Shown: positions 19,679-29,649, numbered from the stretch's first letter. The stretch is 64,000 nt of DNA from Persicobacter sp. CCB-QB2 (GCF_001274635.1 NZ_LBGV01000001.1:3410001-3474000), one strand, 5' to 3'. Numbers and translations are program-made. The notes: generated from the sequence alone by a model not told the origin.

Positions 19679-21391
19679 ATGGAATACGGATTAATTGATT
19701 TCTTGAAGCTTGTAGGAGCTCTTGGGTTTTTCATCTTTGGGATGAAAGTAATGTCTGAGGGGATTCAGAAGGTTGCAGGAAATAAGATGCGAGAGATTTT
19801 GGGTAAGATGACCCAGAATCGATTCATGGGTATGCTGACAGGTTTCATCACCACAAGTTTGGTACAGTCCTCCTCAGCAACCACAGTAATGGTAGTGAGT
19901 TTTGTTAACGCAGGCTTGCTTTCCTTGGTTCAGGCGATTAGTGTAATTATGGGAGCCAACATCGGTACCACCATGACGGGGGTGCTGTTAACGGTTTTTG
20001 GATTTTCCAAAGTAAGTATTTCTTCTTACGCCCTGGTCATTATTGCAATCGGCTTCCCGCTACTCTTCTTAAGTAACAACAAAGCCAAAAGTTGGGGAGA
20101 GTTTTTTATTGGATTTGCCTTATTATTCATGGGACTGGATGAATTAAAACATGCAGTACCAGATTTAAGTGCCAACCCTGAAGTATTGGAATTTGTAAAA
20201 TCATGGACGAATTTAGGTCCTGGAGGAATTTTCTCCACCCTGTTATTTGTGATGATTGGTACTATTCTGACCATTATCGTTCAGTCATCCAGTGCGGCCA
20301 TGGCCATTACACTGGTGATGTGTAACAGTGGATGGATTCCTTTTGAAGCGGCTGCGGCCATTATTTTAGGAGAAAACATTGGTACGACGATTACCGCGAA
20401 CCTTGCAGCAATGATTGCAAACGTTCATGCCAAGCGTGCAGCATTGGCTCACTTCATGTTCAATATGTTCGGTGTAGTGTGGATGTTGGTGGTTTTCCAC
20501 TGGTTTACCCTAGGCATCGCTTATGTGATGGACAACTATCTGGGTTTGGGAGATCCTTTTGCGCAAACAGATTCTATCAAATGGGGATTGACGCTATTCC
20601 ATATCACTTTTAACTTAACCAACACCTTCCTGATGATTGGTTTTGTAAATAAGATTGCCGATATCGTGACGGGACTATTGCCAGCGAATGATTTGGAAGA
20701 GGATGATTACAGATTGGAGTATATCTCTACCGGATTGATGAAAACACCGGAATCTTCTATCCTTCAGGCACAGTTGGAAGTCGTGAGATTCTCAGAATAT
20801 ACTGAAAAGATGCTTAACCTAATGGGTAAGCTTATTATTGAAGAGAAGCCTAAAAAGCAAAAGAAACTGATCGAAAAGATCAGAAAGATCGAGTCTACTA
20901 CGGATGAGGTGCATGAGGAAATTGCAAAGTATCTTTTGCGAATTTCTACCAACCGCCTGAGCAGAGAGTCTTCTGAGATGATTTCTGATCTTCACTTTGT
21001 GATCAATGATTTGGAAAGAATAGGAGATATTTTCTGCCACGGAACCCGTACCTTTGCGAAGAAAGCGGAGCAGGAAGTGGAACTTTCGGAGGAGCAGAAA
21101 AAGCAGTTGGTGTTACTTTCTGATAAGTTAAGAGTAGGTTTTGATGCAATGAAAGTCAACCTTAAAGAGGTGACTTCTCCATCTAAAGTAAACTTTGAGA
21201 CCGCAAGTGAAGCCCAAAGAGATGTTTATGATACGGTAAAAGCATTGAATAAGCGTCTGGTTTCAGAAGCAGATATGGATGATTATAACATTAAGTCTGG
21301 TTTGATCTATACCGATTTGATTATGGTTTACTCCAGAGTAAATGACCACGTTTTCAATGTAACGCGGGATTTAGTCGGACAGAATAGATAA
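19679..21391 (+). CDS. Na/Pi cotransporter with C-terminal PhoU-like domain
   Basis: 570-residue inner-membrane protein of the NptA/YjbB family. Two inverted halves each carry the substrate motif: TTSLVQSSSATTVMV (about residue 60) and IVQSSSAAMAITLVM (about residue 200). Each is followed by a GANIGTT or GENIGTT element. After roughly eight helices, residues about 350-570 form a soluble helical domain like PhoU, as is common in this subfamily. Predicted to move phosphate with sodium. A second, shorter homologue lies at 25826-26962. Confidence 0.9.
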   Translation: MEYGLIDFLKLVGALGFFIFGMKVMSEGIQKVAGNKMREILGKMTQNRFMGMLTGFITTSLVQSSSATTVMVVSFVNAGLLSLVQAISVIMGANIGTTMTGVLLTVFGFSKVSISSYALVIIAIGFPLLFLSNNKAKSWGEFFIGFALLFMGLDELKHAVPDLSANPEVLEFVKSWTNLGPGGIFSTLLFVMIGTILTIIVQSSSAAMAITLVMCNSGWIPFEAAAAIILGENIGTTITANLAAMIANVHAKRAALAHFMFNMFGVVWMLVVFHWFTLGIAYVMDNYLGLGDPFAQTDSIKWGLTLFHITFNLTNTFLMIGFVNKIADIVTGLLPANDLEEDDYRLEYISTGLMKTPESSILQAQLEVVRFSEYTEKMLNLMGKLIIEEKPKKQKKLIEKIRKIESTTDEVHEEIAKYLLRISTNRLSRESSEMISDLHFVINDLERIGDIFCHGTRTFAKKAEQEVELSEEQKKQLVLLSDKLRVGFDAMKVNLKEVTSPSKVNFETASEAQRDVYDTVKALNKRLVSEADMDDYNIKSGLIYTDLIMVYSRVNDHVFNVTRDLVGQNR

Positions 21392-21416
21392 GCCCTTATT
21401 GATGTTCAAAATATAT

Positions 21417-21450
21417 GGAGGTAAGCCGAAAGGTTTACCTCTTTTTTTTG
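21417..21450. terminator. Bidirectional terminator
   Basis: GAGGTAAGCC pairs with GGTTTACCTC around GAAA, with a T run on the plus side. It lies between convergent genes and overlaps the 3' end of the PagL-like gene. Confidence 0.75.
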
Positions 21451-22571
21451 ATTGGAATTTCATAAGCCACGGACCATTCCACAAAATCCGCCACCGAGGC
21501 ATGGGCCTTTAAGGCGACCTGAAACCATAATTTTTCCAAAACTGCATATCTTGCACCCAGCCTCCAGTATAGAAGCTCCTCATTAGCATTATCCCCATGA
21601 TAGTAATAGGCCCCCAGCCCCAGGATGAACCTGAGTCGGTTTAAGATAAGCTCATTTTCTCCATAAAGCCCCAGGCTGAGGAGCTGGTACCGTTCCAGAG
21701 GACTTTGGAGCTGTTTATTCCTTACTTTGGCAATTTCATTGTAAAAGAGGTCATGGGCCAAGCTGAAGGCAAAGATGTAACTGATTTGTTTCCGGTAGCC
21801 CAGACTAAAATCATGCACCTGATAGTATTTAAAAGTGAGATCAGAAGATCTTACGCCATAGCCATAGCGAAGGAAGATGCTTTGTTTATCCTGGAAATCG
21901 CCCCAAAGTCGTCGGACGGTGGCCGCTTTTTCAATATTATTGGTGAGTGAGTAATCCCGGTGGAAAAAATATTTTAGCCCAATACTTAGTCCCCGATTAT
22001 TCAGCCCCAAATTGGGGGCGCGGGTCATTCCATTAGAGAAATGGGTATAATCCATGGAGATATCCAAATCCATCTGAGGGGATATGGTAAAGGTATTGGC
22101 AATTCTTAATCTTAAAAAGGCATTTTCCCCTGATCCAATGGCTACGTTTCGAGGGTTTTTAGTCTCATGGAAGGGGCTCAGGTTAAAAGCCAGTCCGATG
22201 GAAGGCTCCAGGGCCAGGTAGTAATTTTTGTGTCGAAAAACAGGGAAAGCAATAAAACCATAAAGGGCATTAGGGTTTCCGAAAATTTGACTGCTCCCCA
22301 CATCCCCGCGAAAATATCCCAGGCCATAAAGCGGATGGTTTAATAAGACCTCAAATGCATGGCTCCCCAAGCCTTGCTTTCCGAGCCTGATATCCAAAAA
22401 ATGGTAAGGCTCGGAGGTGATTGCTTGTAAGGCGGGCTTATGAGCAATGACGTCTCCGTAGCTATATCTCGCCTCTAAGAAAAGTCCCTTTTGTTTCAGG
22501 AGGGACTTTTGACCGTGCGCATAAAAAGATCCACACCCCAAAAACAAAAGCAATAGTAATACTTGCTTCAT
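21435..22571 (-). CDS. PagL-like lipid A deacylase / acyloxyacyl hydrolase family outer-membrane protein
   Basis: 378 residues with a signal peptide ending near HGQ (residue 20). The N-terminal half has the PagL-type motif YTHFSNGMTRAPNLGLN, in which the His and Ser match the catalytic pair of lipid A 3-O-deacylase. Alternating Tyr/Phe-rich strands predict a beta barrel. The protein is about twice the length of PagL itself; the second half also looks barrel-like (YGENELILNRLRFILGLGAYYY). It probably trims lipid A at the outer membrane, but activity is inferred. Confidence 0.75.
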   Translation of the reverse strand: MKQVLLLLLFLGCGSFYAHGQKSLLKQKGLFLEARYSYGDVIAHKPALQAITSEPYHFLDIRLGKQGLGSHAFEVLLNHPLYGLGYFRGDVGSSQIFGNPNALYGFIAFPVFRHKNYYLALEPSIGLAFNLSPFHETKNPRNVAIGSGENAFLRLRIANTFTISPQMDLDISMDYTHFSNGMTRAPNLGLNNRGLSIGLKYFFHRDYSLTNNIEKAATVRRLWGDFQDKQSIFLRYGYGVRSSDLTFKYYQVHDFSLGYRKQISYIFAFSLAHDLFYNEIAKVRNKQLQSPLERYQLLSLGLYGENELILNRLRFILGLGAYYYHGDNANEELLYWRLGARYAVLEKLWFQVALKAHASVADFVEWSVAYEIPIKKKR

Positions 22572-22659
22572 GCAATCTGACGTTGATGAAAAATCATTTA
22601 AACAGATTGGTGGGGTTATGCCAGTCGCTCCTAAAAAACGACTGTATTGTAAGAAATAC

Positions 22660-23580
22660 TTACATAGGGGATAAGTTTAGAATTTTTTCGATTTTTTGCT
22701 CTAAAGGCAGATCTCCCTCCAGCCAGTGGATATGGATCCCTTGCTTTTCCATTCTTCGGAAATAGGTCATTTGCCGTTTAGCGAAATTATGGATGGCCGA
22801 ATTCAATTTTTGGTACATGTCGTTTTTGTTAATCTCCCCTTCGAGGTATTGGGTGATAAAACGGTACTCCAGCCCATAAAATTTTAGTTGTTCCGCAGTA
22901 TAGCCTTTACCAAGCAGATTTTCCACCTCTTCTACCATGCCCTCCTGCAATCGCGCCTTTAGTCGCTTAGTGATGCGCCTTTTTAAAGTACTCCTCTCCC
23001 ACTGTATGCCGGCTACCACATGGTTGATTTCGGGTAATCGGCTTTTTTCAGGGGGATTTTGCTGCTCAAAAGTGGCAATCTCAATGGCTTTAATTGCTCG
23101 CTTTCGGTCCGCTATGTCTGTGGTGTTGTGCAGTGGCTTCAGCAATTGTAATTGCTCAATAAGTTGCTCCAATTCCATCATGGCTAATTCCGCCCTTAAG
23201 GCCACGTTTTCCGGTACCTTTTGTAGTCGATAGCCCTTTAAAATAGATTCAATGTACATGCCAGTTCCCCCACACATGATGGCTTGCTGTCCAGCCTGTG
23301 TAATTTGATCAAAGGCCTTCAGAAAATCTTGCTGAAATTCAAAAACATTGTATTCATACCCAGGAGGATGAATGTCAATGAGGTGGTAGGGAATTTGTTG
23401 TCCATTGATCTGGTATTCCTCCAAATCTTTTCCGGTTCCGATATCCATTCCCACATATACCTGTCTGGAATCTGCGCTGATGATTTCTCCGGAAAGCTTT
23501 TCCGCCAGATGCACCGCCAAATGGGTTTTGCCCGAGGCCGTGGGCCCTAAAATTGTAATCAGCGTATTATTTTTTTCCAT
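22660..23580 (-). CDS. miaA: tRNA dimethylallyltransferase MiaA
   Basis: MiaA adds a dimethylallyl group to A37 of tRNAs that read UNN codons. The 306-residue protein has the P-loop ILGPTASGKTHLA at its N terminus, then SADSRQVYVGMDIGTGK, YHLIDIHPP, GGTGMYIESIL and RAIKAIEI. The start is the ATG at 23580; the in-frame TTG six bases upstream is less likely. The gene stands between the deacylase and the divergent apt gene. Confidence 0.97.
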   Translation of the reverse strand: MEKNNTLITILGPTASGKTHLAVHLAEKLSGEIISADSRQVYVGMDIGTGKDLEEYQINGQQIPYHLIDIHPPGYEYNVFEFQQDFLKAFDQITQAGQQAIMCGGTGMYIESILKGYRLQKVPENVALRAELAMMELEQLIEQLQLLKPLHNTTDIADRKRAIKAIEIATFEQQNPPEKSRLPEINHVVAGIQWERSTLKRRITKRLKARLQEGMVEEVENLLGKGYTAEQLKFYGLEYRFITQYLEGEINKNDMYQKLNSAIHNFAKRQMTYFRRMEKQGIHIHWLEGDLPLEQKIEKILNLSPM

Positions 23581-23766
23581 CCTCAAAGTACTTTTGTTTT
23601 TGGTGATTCCTGCAGCATGATTTTCCGCCCCTGTGTTTCGGCTTCGCTTCGCTTTTGGTTATCTTGCGAATTGTGTTTTGCGGAGATGCCTCCTGCAAAT
23701 ATATCAAAAAAATAGCGGCAGTAGCGGAATCCTATTGCCCGGCATTTGAAAAAATAAAACTTCAGC

Positions 23767-24291
23767 ATGAATTTAGAATATGTAAAGTCAGTAGTAAGAA
23801 ATGTTCCGGATTTTCCGAAGCCTGGCATTCAGTTTAAGGACATCACCACCGCATTGAAGGACCCGAAAGCTTTATCTTTTATGGTGGATCACCTTTATGA
23901 ACATTATAAGAATAAAGGGATCACGAAGGTGGCTGGCATTGAATCCCGTGGCTTTATTATAGGGGCTGCATTGGCTGCCCGTTTAGGTGCTGGTTTTGTT
24001 TTAATTCGCAAGCCGGGAAAATTACCTGCTGATACGATTCAGAAATCCTATCAACTGGAATATGGCGAAGATACCATTGAAATGCACAAGGATGCCATTG
24101 GCAAAGAGGATGTGGTTTTGGTGCACGATGATCTGTTAGCCACAGGCGGAACGGCTTTGGCCGCTTTGGAATTGGTTCAGGAGGTTGGAGCAAAGGAGGT
24201 TTATGTTAACTTCCTGATAGAATTAGCCTTTTTGAATGGTACGGAGCGCTTGTCTTCGGCAAAAGAAGTATATTCGATGATTAGCTACTAA
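23767..24291 (+). CDS. apt: Adenine phosphoribosyltransferase
   Basis: Apt salvages adenine by joining it to PRPP to form AMP. The 174-residue protein shows IPDFPKPGIQF-like VRNVPDFPKPGIQF near the start, GIESRGFIIG and the PRPP-binding loop VLVHDDLLATGGTALAA. The usual VDD of this loop is VHDD here. The ArsC-family gene follows after 14 bases and is probably co-transcribed. Confidence 0.96.
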   Translation: MNLEYVKSVVRNVPDFPKPGIQFKDITTALKDPKALSFMVDHLYEHYKNKGITKVAGIESRGFIIGAALAARLGAGFVLIRKPGKLPADTIQKSYQLEYGEDTIEMHKDAIGKEDVVLVHDDLLATGGTALAALELVQEVGAKEVYVNFLIELAFLNGTERLSSAKEVYSMISY

Positions 24292-24305
24292 TCAAAACAA
24301 ATCCT

Positions 24306-24644
24306 ATGAAAATATTTCATAACCCAAGGTGTACAAAATCCCGACAGACACTTCAGCTTCTACAGGAAAAGGGAGCAGAAGTTGAAATTGTGGAATACCT
24401 GAAAACCCCTCCTACTGTGGCAGAACTTACGGAGGTCGTTAAACAATTGGGCATTCCGGCGGAAAAGCTATTACGCAAGACAGAAGCCATTTTTAAGGAG
24501 CAGTTCAAGGGACAAAACCATACGGATGCCGAATGGATTCAGATTATGGTGGATCACCCCAAATTGATTGAGCGTCCTATCGTGATAAAAGACGGAAAAG
24601 CCGTGATTGGCCGTCCGCCGGAAAATGTGGCAGTATTTTTTTAG
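24306..24644 (+). CDS. arsC: ArsC-family (glutaredoxin-dependent arsenate reductase-like) protein
   Basis: 112 residues with a thioredoxin fold and the active-site start FHNPRCTKSRQTL. The single Cys10 followed by TKSR matches the ArsC/YfgD family, and ERPIVI closes the fold with a conserved Arg-Pro. No arsR, acr3 or other arsenic genes are near, so a housekeeping role like YfgD is as likely as arsenate reduction. Located 14 bases after apt and followed by a terminator. Confidence 0.85.
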   Translation: MKIFHNPRCTKSRQTLQLLQEKGAEVEIVEYLKTPPTVAELTEVVKQLGIPAEKLLRKTEAIFKEQFKGQNHTDAEWIQIMVDHPKLIERPIVIKDGKAVIGRPPENVAVFF

Positions 24645-24656
24645 GGAATAATTAAA

Positions 24657-24692
24657 TGAAAAGGACCAACATCGCTGCTGGTCCTTTTTTAT
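24657..24692. terminator. Terminator after the apt-arsC pair
   Basis: AAAGGACCA pairs with TGGTCCTTT and is followed by T. It lies between convergent genes. Confidence 0.8.
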
Positions 24693-24706
24693 TTGGGATA
24701 TATACG

Positions 24707-25096
24707 TTATGATTTTTTACGTTTTTTACCGCCTTTCCTGCCCTGGCGATTTTTTTGCTGCTCCTGGAAAGTGGTAAACTGCTCCTCCGTAAGAATTTCT
24801 TTCAATTCTCCTTCATAAGTGGTGCGGTGTTCCTTCATGGCTGCGCGCATGGTCTCTCGGTCGCCTTGGCTTTCTTCCCGCATGGCTTGCATCTCGGTGA
24901 TGTGCTTGGTGTTCAATGCCAGGATTTTCGTTGATTGCTCCTCATTTAGCCCCAGGTGCTCGGTCATTCTTTCGGTCATTTTTGCGGCTACCTCTGCAGG
25001 TTCTCCTTCCATCATTCCACGTCCCCCCGGGCCTTGTGCCATTAGGCTGGAGAAAGAAGCTAGCAGGATCCCGAACATTAAAATTAGATTTTTCAT
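24707..25096 (-). CDS. Small secreted CpxP/Spy-like protein
   Basis: 129 residues from the ATG at 25096, which opens a clear signal peptide (MKNLILMFGILLASFSSLMA-Q). I rejected a longer upstream frame. The mature part is highly charged and helical: KMTERMTEHLGLNEEQSTKI and LKEILTEEQFTTF resemble the LTxxQ repeats of periplasmic CpxP/Spy chaperones. The C terminus is very basic (GRKGGKKRKKS). It is next to a second protein of the same style at 25247-25759, which suggests a duplicated pair. The function is inferred from motif style only. Confidence 0.65.
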   Translation of the reverse strand: MKNLILMFGILLASFSSLMAQGPGGRGMMEGEPAEVAAKMTERMTEHLGLNEEQSTKILALNTKHITEMQAMREESQGDRETMRAAMKEHRTTYEGELKEILTEEQFTTFQEQQKNRQGRKGGKKRKKS

Positions 25097-25204
25097 ATCG
25101 CTTATTTTTTTGTTTTTCTGTTTGATTACCCTACAAAGAAGAAGTTTAATGCTGAGACGAAAAAAAATCTTCAATCAATGGCGGCAAACGTTCAATCAAA
25201 GGCA

Positions 25205-25240
25205 TAAAAAAAAGCACCTGATGACTCAAGTGCTTCTTTA
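25205..25240 (-). terminator. Terminator after the Lys-tailed secreted protein gene
   Basis: On the minus strand AAGCAC pairs with GTGCTT, with a run of eight T following. It lies between the two small CpxP-like genes. Confidence 0.7.
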
Positions 25241-25246
25241 AGAGGC

Positions 25247-25759
25247 TTAATCCTCTTTGGATGCTTCTGTATCCTTGCTTTTCTTTTTATCTTTTTTCTT
25301 CTTCTTTTTCTTCTTCTTACCACCGTTTTTCCATTGCTCAAACTGCTTCTCGGTCAGTATGCCTTCCATCTTCTTTTTATAGTCTTCCTGAAGTGCTCTG
25401 AACTGATCGGCCAGATCCTGCTGGTCGCCTTGCCCGCTCATGGCTTTCTCACGAAGAGCAAAAGCTTTGGTGTAGTGATCATGATTCACCACATTGACAT
25501 TCAATTCCTGCTCGAAAGACAATTTAAGGTCTTTCTTCATTTCTTCGGTCGCTTTTTCGGCTAATTCCTCTTTGGTAGGTTCCTTGGGCTGGTGATCAGC
25601 TCCTGCCTGCGGAATGCCACGGGTCCCATAGCCTCCTCCGTAACCATAGCCACGGTTACCATAATATTGAGCATAACAATTGTTAAAAGAGGCAAAAGCG
25701 ACAATTAAGCCAAGGCATACCAAAATGGATTTACAGCAATGGATCGTTTTATCTTTCAT
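25247..25759 (-). CDS. Secreted Lys-rich CpxP/Spy-like protein
   Basis: 170 residues. A signal peptide ends near CYAQ (residue 31). A short Gly/Tyr-rich stretch (YYGNRGYGYGGGYG) leads into a charged helical region containing DLKLSFEQELNVN and MEGILTEKQFEQW, which fits the LTxxQ style of CpxP/Spy relatives. The tail is nearly pure Lys, with nine Lys in a row near residue 150. A role in periplasmic protein folding is a guess from the family style. Its neighbour at 24707-25096 is probably a paralogue. Confidence 0.6.
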   Translation of the reverse strand: MKDKTIHCCKSILVCLGLIVAFASFNNCYAQYYGNRGYGYGGGYGTRGIPQAGADHQPKEPTKEELAEKATEEMKKDLKLSFEQELNVNVVNHDHYTKAFALREKAMSGQGDQQDLADQFRALQEDYKKKMEGILTEKQFEQWKNGGKKKKKKKKKDKKKSKDTEASKED

Positions 25760-25825
25760 AACGCAAATTTCAAGTGATACAGGAAAAAATAACCCTGTGA
25801 ACTAAAACAATAGATGCAATATCTA

Positions 25826-26962
25826 TTATTGGTTGAAATAAATCAACAGGAAGGGAGCAATAAAGAAGGTGATGATCAAATACAGTAAACCGGCAGCGCG
25901 GTATTTTACTGTCATTTTTCCTAGCCAAATGGCCATATTTACCGCAAAATGCCTGAAGGCCTTGATCGGCATAAAGATAATGACTCCCGTGAGGTTGAAT
26001 AAGAAATGCACCAATCCCATCGCCAGCGCGGTTGGGGAAAGGAAAAGTCCGACCATCAGAGCGGTAATGGTTGTGCCCAGGTTGCAGCCTAAAATATAAG
26101 GGAATACTCTACTCAAACCCACTTTTTTGGTGGCGGCTAAAGGTACTATTAAAGAGGTCGTCAGTGAGGAGGACTGTACCAAAAGGGTTAAAACCGTGCC
26201 TGTACCAAAAGACTTCCATTCTGTTTTGAAAAAGGACTGGAATGTGTTTTTAAGCTCGGCATCCAGATAACGATAGATGATTTTTGCCAATAACTTAATA
26301 GAAGCAAAAAGCAGCACCATAGAGAATATGATGGTAATTGGGCCATTATCGATGACATTGATCAACCAGTAAACCAAAGGTTCAATGGAAAGCCATTTTA
26401 AAAAGAAAACATTGTCCAGTTCAATAATGGGAATAAAAGCGGCAATGTATTGAGCTGTTTGGGTGTAAGTCTGGAAAAAATATTCAAGAGGTAACACCAT
26501 GATTACCGTCAATATATTGAACAGATCATGCATGGAAGCGGCAGAAATAGCCCGTTGAAAAGACTTTCGGTCACTGATAAACCCTAAAGAGACTAATGTA
26601 CTTGTTAATGTCGTTCCAATATTAGCGCCTAAAATCATCGGTACCGCATCTGCAAAAGAAATGGAGCCAGCCGCTACAACCGCTACTACAGCGGAGGTTA
26701 CAGTGGAGCTTGACTGAAGGATGGCTGTACCCAATAGCCCGACAAATAAGCCCACAAAAGGGCCAAAGTTATTCTCTACCATTAAATCAGTGGCTTTTCC
26801 TCCTACAACGGAGAAGGATTTTACCATTAATTCCAGGGAGAAAGCAAAAAGTATTAGTGTCGCAAGAATGGAGATAATCCCCTTAAGGACATTTTTCCGT
26901 TTTTCTCTCGACATCATGGTAGCTTGTATGATAGTATTATGCGTGTTAAAATGATCTTTCAT
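25826..26962 (-). CDS. Na/Pi cotransporter, short form without PhoU domain
   Basis: 378 residues from the ATG at 26962. Two inverted halves each carry a QSSS motif (GTAILQSSSTVTSAVV and LTLLVQSSSLTTSLIV) followed by GANIGTT and GCNLGTT. About eight membrane helices cover the whole protein and there is no C-terminal PhoU-like domain, unlike the homologue at 19679. Probably moves phosphate or a similar anion with sodium across the inner membrane. It is monocistronic. Confidence 0.88.
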   Translation of the reverse strand: MKDHFNTHNTIIQATMMSREKRKNVLKGIISILATLILFAFSLELMVKSFSVVGGKATDLMVENNFGPFVGLFVGLLGTAILQSSSTVTSAVVAVVAAGSISFADAVPMILGANIGTTLTSTLVSLGFISDRKSFQRAISAASMHDLFNILTVIMVLPLEYFFQTYTQTAQYIAAFIPIIELDNVFFLKWLSIEPLVYWLINVIDNGPITIIFSMVLLFASIKLLAKIIYRYLDAELKNTFQSFFKTEWKSFGTGTVLTLLVQSSSLTTSLIVPLAATKKVGLSRVFPYILGCNLGTTITALMVGLFLSPTALAMGLVHFLFNLTGVIIFMPIKAFRHFAVNMAIWLGKMTVKYRAAGLLYLIITFFIAPFLLIYFNQ

Positions 26963-27190
26963 TGCTGCGTTGCCCTGCAATTTGGCAAGGCTTGCAAAGT
27001 TAGGAAGTGAATTTTCTTTAATGGCAAAGCCAATGTAAAATCATTGTTAAATCATTAGGTGCTTAGCGTTAGTAAAACCCGATTTCAAAAAATAAGACTT
27101 GAGATTAAAAAAATATTGGAAAATTATTTTTAGTAAGTCTAAATAAGAATTAATTTGCCTTCGAAAAATAAGCTACAATCTACTTACGAT

Positions 27191-29629
27191 ATGGACAAAA
27201 GATTACAAAAGGGAGCATTAATAATGCTAGCCCTATTTTTTACGACTTTTGCAGCCTTAGCTCAGGTATCTATAAAGGGGAAAGTCACTGAAGCCAATAA
27301 AAATGGATTACCAGGGGTTACGGTGAAATTGGGGACTAATGGTGCGGTAACGAATGAAGATGGCGTCTTTACTTTTGAATCTGTGGAGGCGGGCAAGCAC
27401 CTGTTAACGATTTCCTCTGTGGGTTTTGAAACCCAAAAGCAGGTAGTTGTTGTTAAAAAGCGCCCTGTTGAAAATCTAATTTTTGAATTAGCGGCCTCTA
27501 CCACTGATTTGGCCAACGTAACGGTTTATGGAGGCTCCTTAACGCGTTCAGGAAAGGCAATAGAGGATATTCCGGGTTCCACCCATTATCTTAGTCCGGA
27601 AGAATTGGCGGTATTTAATTACACTGATGTAAATAATGTACTGGCCTTTATTCCCGGCGTGAATATGGTGCAGGAAGATGGCTGGGGCTTACGGCCAAAT
27701 ATCGGTATCCGAGGGACGGGCTCAGAGCGTAGTTCCAAAATCACTTTAATGGAAGACGGCATATTGGTGGCTCCGGCGCCTTATACTGCTCCAGCAGCCT
27801 ATTATTTTCCTTCTGCCGGAAGAATGCAGGCTTTTGAGGTATTGAAAGGTGCAAGTCAGATAAAATATGGACCAAATACTACCGGAGGAGCTTTTAATAT
27901 GGTATCCACTCCTATTCCTACACAGTTTTCGGGGATGTTGAATGCCAATGTGGGGTCCTATGGATTGAAAAATGTTCATGCCCATGCAGGGACTTCAACG
28001 GAACATTTTGGATTGTTGGTGGAGACCTTCCAGCAAAGCGCAGATGGTTTTAAAAATTTGCCTAATGGTGACCCAACCGGTTTTAATAAATCCGATTATA
28101 TGGTGAAAGGGCGTATTAACACAGGAAAAGAGGCAAAAATTTATCAGGCTTTATCTTTTAAAATAGGGTATAATGAAGAGGTGTCGAATGAGACTTATCT
28201 GGGGCTGACGGATGCTGACTTTGAGGCTGATCCTTTTCAGCGCTATGCTGCATCTGCCAAAGATAAGATGGAGACGAGCCAGCAGCTTTATTCTTTGGAG
28301 CATGTGATTGAACCTACTGATTTCTTATCGGTCACCACTACCCTTTACCGCACTGAATTTGCCAGAAACTGGTACAAACTGAATAAGGTGAATGGCAATG
28401 GTATCTCCGGAATTATGGAAAATCCGGCAGATTTCCAGCAGGAGTATCTATGGTTGACCGGCCAGCAGGACTCACCGGACGACATTTTTGAAGTCAAAGC
28501 CAATAACAGAACTTATTATGCTCAGGGCATTCAGTCCAGACTGAATGCTTATTTTGAAACCGGAAATATAAAGCATGCACCGGAAATAGGGATTCGATAC
28601 CATGAAGATGGTCTGGATAGATTCCAATGGGTGGATGATTATAAAATGACTGGCGGAGAACTGATGATGACCACCAAAGGACAGCCGGGTACGGATAGTA
28701 ACCGATTGGAAGATGCCTATGCTTTTTCAGGCTATTTCCAATATGGATTAACATTGGGAAATTTGTCCCTGATTCCAGGTATTCGCTATGAAAATATTTA
28801 CCAAACTAAAAATGATTATGGTAAAAATGATGTAGAACGTAGTGGGGCTGATTTAAAGAAAAGTTCCAATGCGGTTTCAGTGGTACTCCCCGGGATTGGT
28901 GCTGAATATAAAATCTCCGGTTTACTGTCAACATTTGCCGGTGTTCATAAAGGGTTTTCCCCTCCGGGCTCTAAAGAAGATACCAACCCGGAGGAAAGCG
29001 TCAACTATGAATTAGGTATTCGGGCAAATTCTTCGGCCTGGAATCTGTCTGTAGTTTATTTCTATAATGATTATCAGAATTTGTTGGGGGCAGATCTTTC
29101 AGGGAATGGAGGAACTGGCTCAGGCGAGTTATTTAATGGCGGACAGGTACATTCCCAAGGCCTGGAGCTGGAGGCCGTAGGTAATTTGTTGCATCAGGTT
29201 TCCACTCATTTCAAATTGCCGGTATTCTTTACTTATTCCTATACTTCCGCACGTTTCCAAAACGATTTTGAAAGTGATTTTGAGCCATGGGGAACCGTTA
29301 CTGCGGGTGATTATTTACCTTATGTGGCTCCGCATCAATTCGCATTGAGTCTTGGCCTTGAGCACCGAAAGTTCTCTATTAATATGGCTACAAAATATCA
29401 GTCTGCAATGCGAACCATTGCCGGTCAGGGAGACTTGGAGCCTTCCCAAAGCACAGACGAGATTCTGACGATGGACTTGAGTGCCCATTATTTCTGGGGG
29501 AATAATGTAGAGTTTTATGCGAACTGGAATAACATTACCAATGCCACTTATGTGGTTTCCAGAAGACCAGCTGGTGTTCGACCTAATATGCCGTCCGTGG
29601 TAATGGCGGGAGTAAAGCTGACATTCTAG
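27191..29629 (+). CDS. TonB-dependent outer-membrane receptor (FecA-like)
   Basis: 812 residues from the ATG at 27191. A signal peptide ends near LAQ (about residue 25). A carboxypeptidase-regulatory-like beta domain (about 26-110, KGKVTEANKNGLPGVTVKL) precedes the plug (about 125-235), and the rest is a 22-strand barrel ending in the aromatic VKLTF. Segments such as RPNIGIRGTGSERSSKI and EDGILVAPAPY resemble ferric-citrate and related siderophore receptors. An imelysin-family lipoprotein gene follows about 280 bases downstream. A ferric ligand is plausible but unproven. Confidence 0.9.
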   Translation: MDKRLQKGALIMLALFFTTFAALAQVSIKGKVTEANKNGLPGVTVKLGTNGAVTNEDGVFTFESVEAGKHLLTISSVGFETQKQVVVVKKRPVENLIFELAASTTDLANVTVYGGSLTRSGKAIEDIPGSTHYLSPEELAVFNYTDVNNVLAFIPGVNMVQEDGWGLRPNIGIRGTGSERSSKITLMEDGILVAPAPYTAPAAYYFPSAGRMQAFEVLKGASQIKYGPNTTGGAFNMVSTPIPTQFSGMLNANVGSYGLKNVHAHAGTSTEHFGLLVETFQQSADGFKNLPNGDPTGFNKSDYMVKGRINTGKEAKIYQALSFKIGYNEEVSNETYLGLTDADFEADPFQRYAASAKDKMETSQQLYSLEHVIEPTDFLSVTTTLYRTEFARNWYKLNKVNGNGISGIMENPADFQQEYLWLTGQQDSPDDIFEVKANNRTYYAQGIQSRLNAYFETGNIKHAPEIGIRYHEDGLDRFQWVDDYKMTGGELMMTTKGQPGTDSNRLEDAYAFSGYFQYGLTLGNLSLIPGIRYENIYQTKNDYGKNDVERSGADLKKSSNAVSVVLPGIGAEYKISGLLSTFAGVHKGFSPPGSKEDTNPEESVNYELGIRANSSAWNLSVVYFYNDYQNLLGADLSGNGGTGSGELFNGGQVHSQGLELEAVGNLLHQVSTHFKLPVFFTYSYTSARFQNDFESDFEPWGTVTAGDYLPYVAPHQFALSLGLEHRKFSINMATKYQSAMRTIAGQGDLEPSQSTDEILTMDLSAHYFWGNNVEFYANWNNITNATYVVSRRPAGVRPNMPSVVMAGVKLTF

Positions 29630-29649
29630 GGAAAAGAAAACTAGATTAG

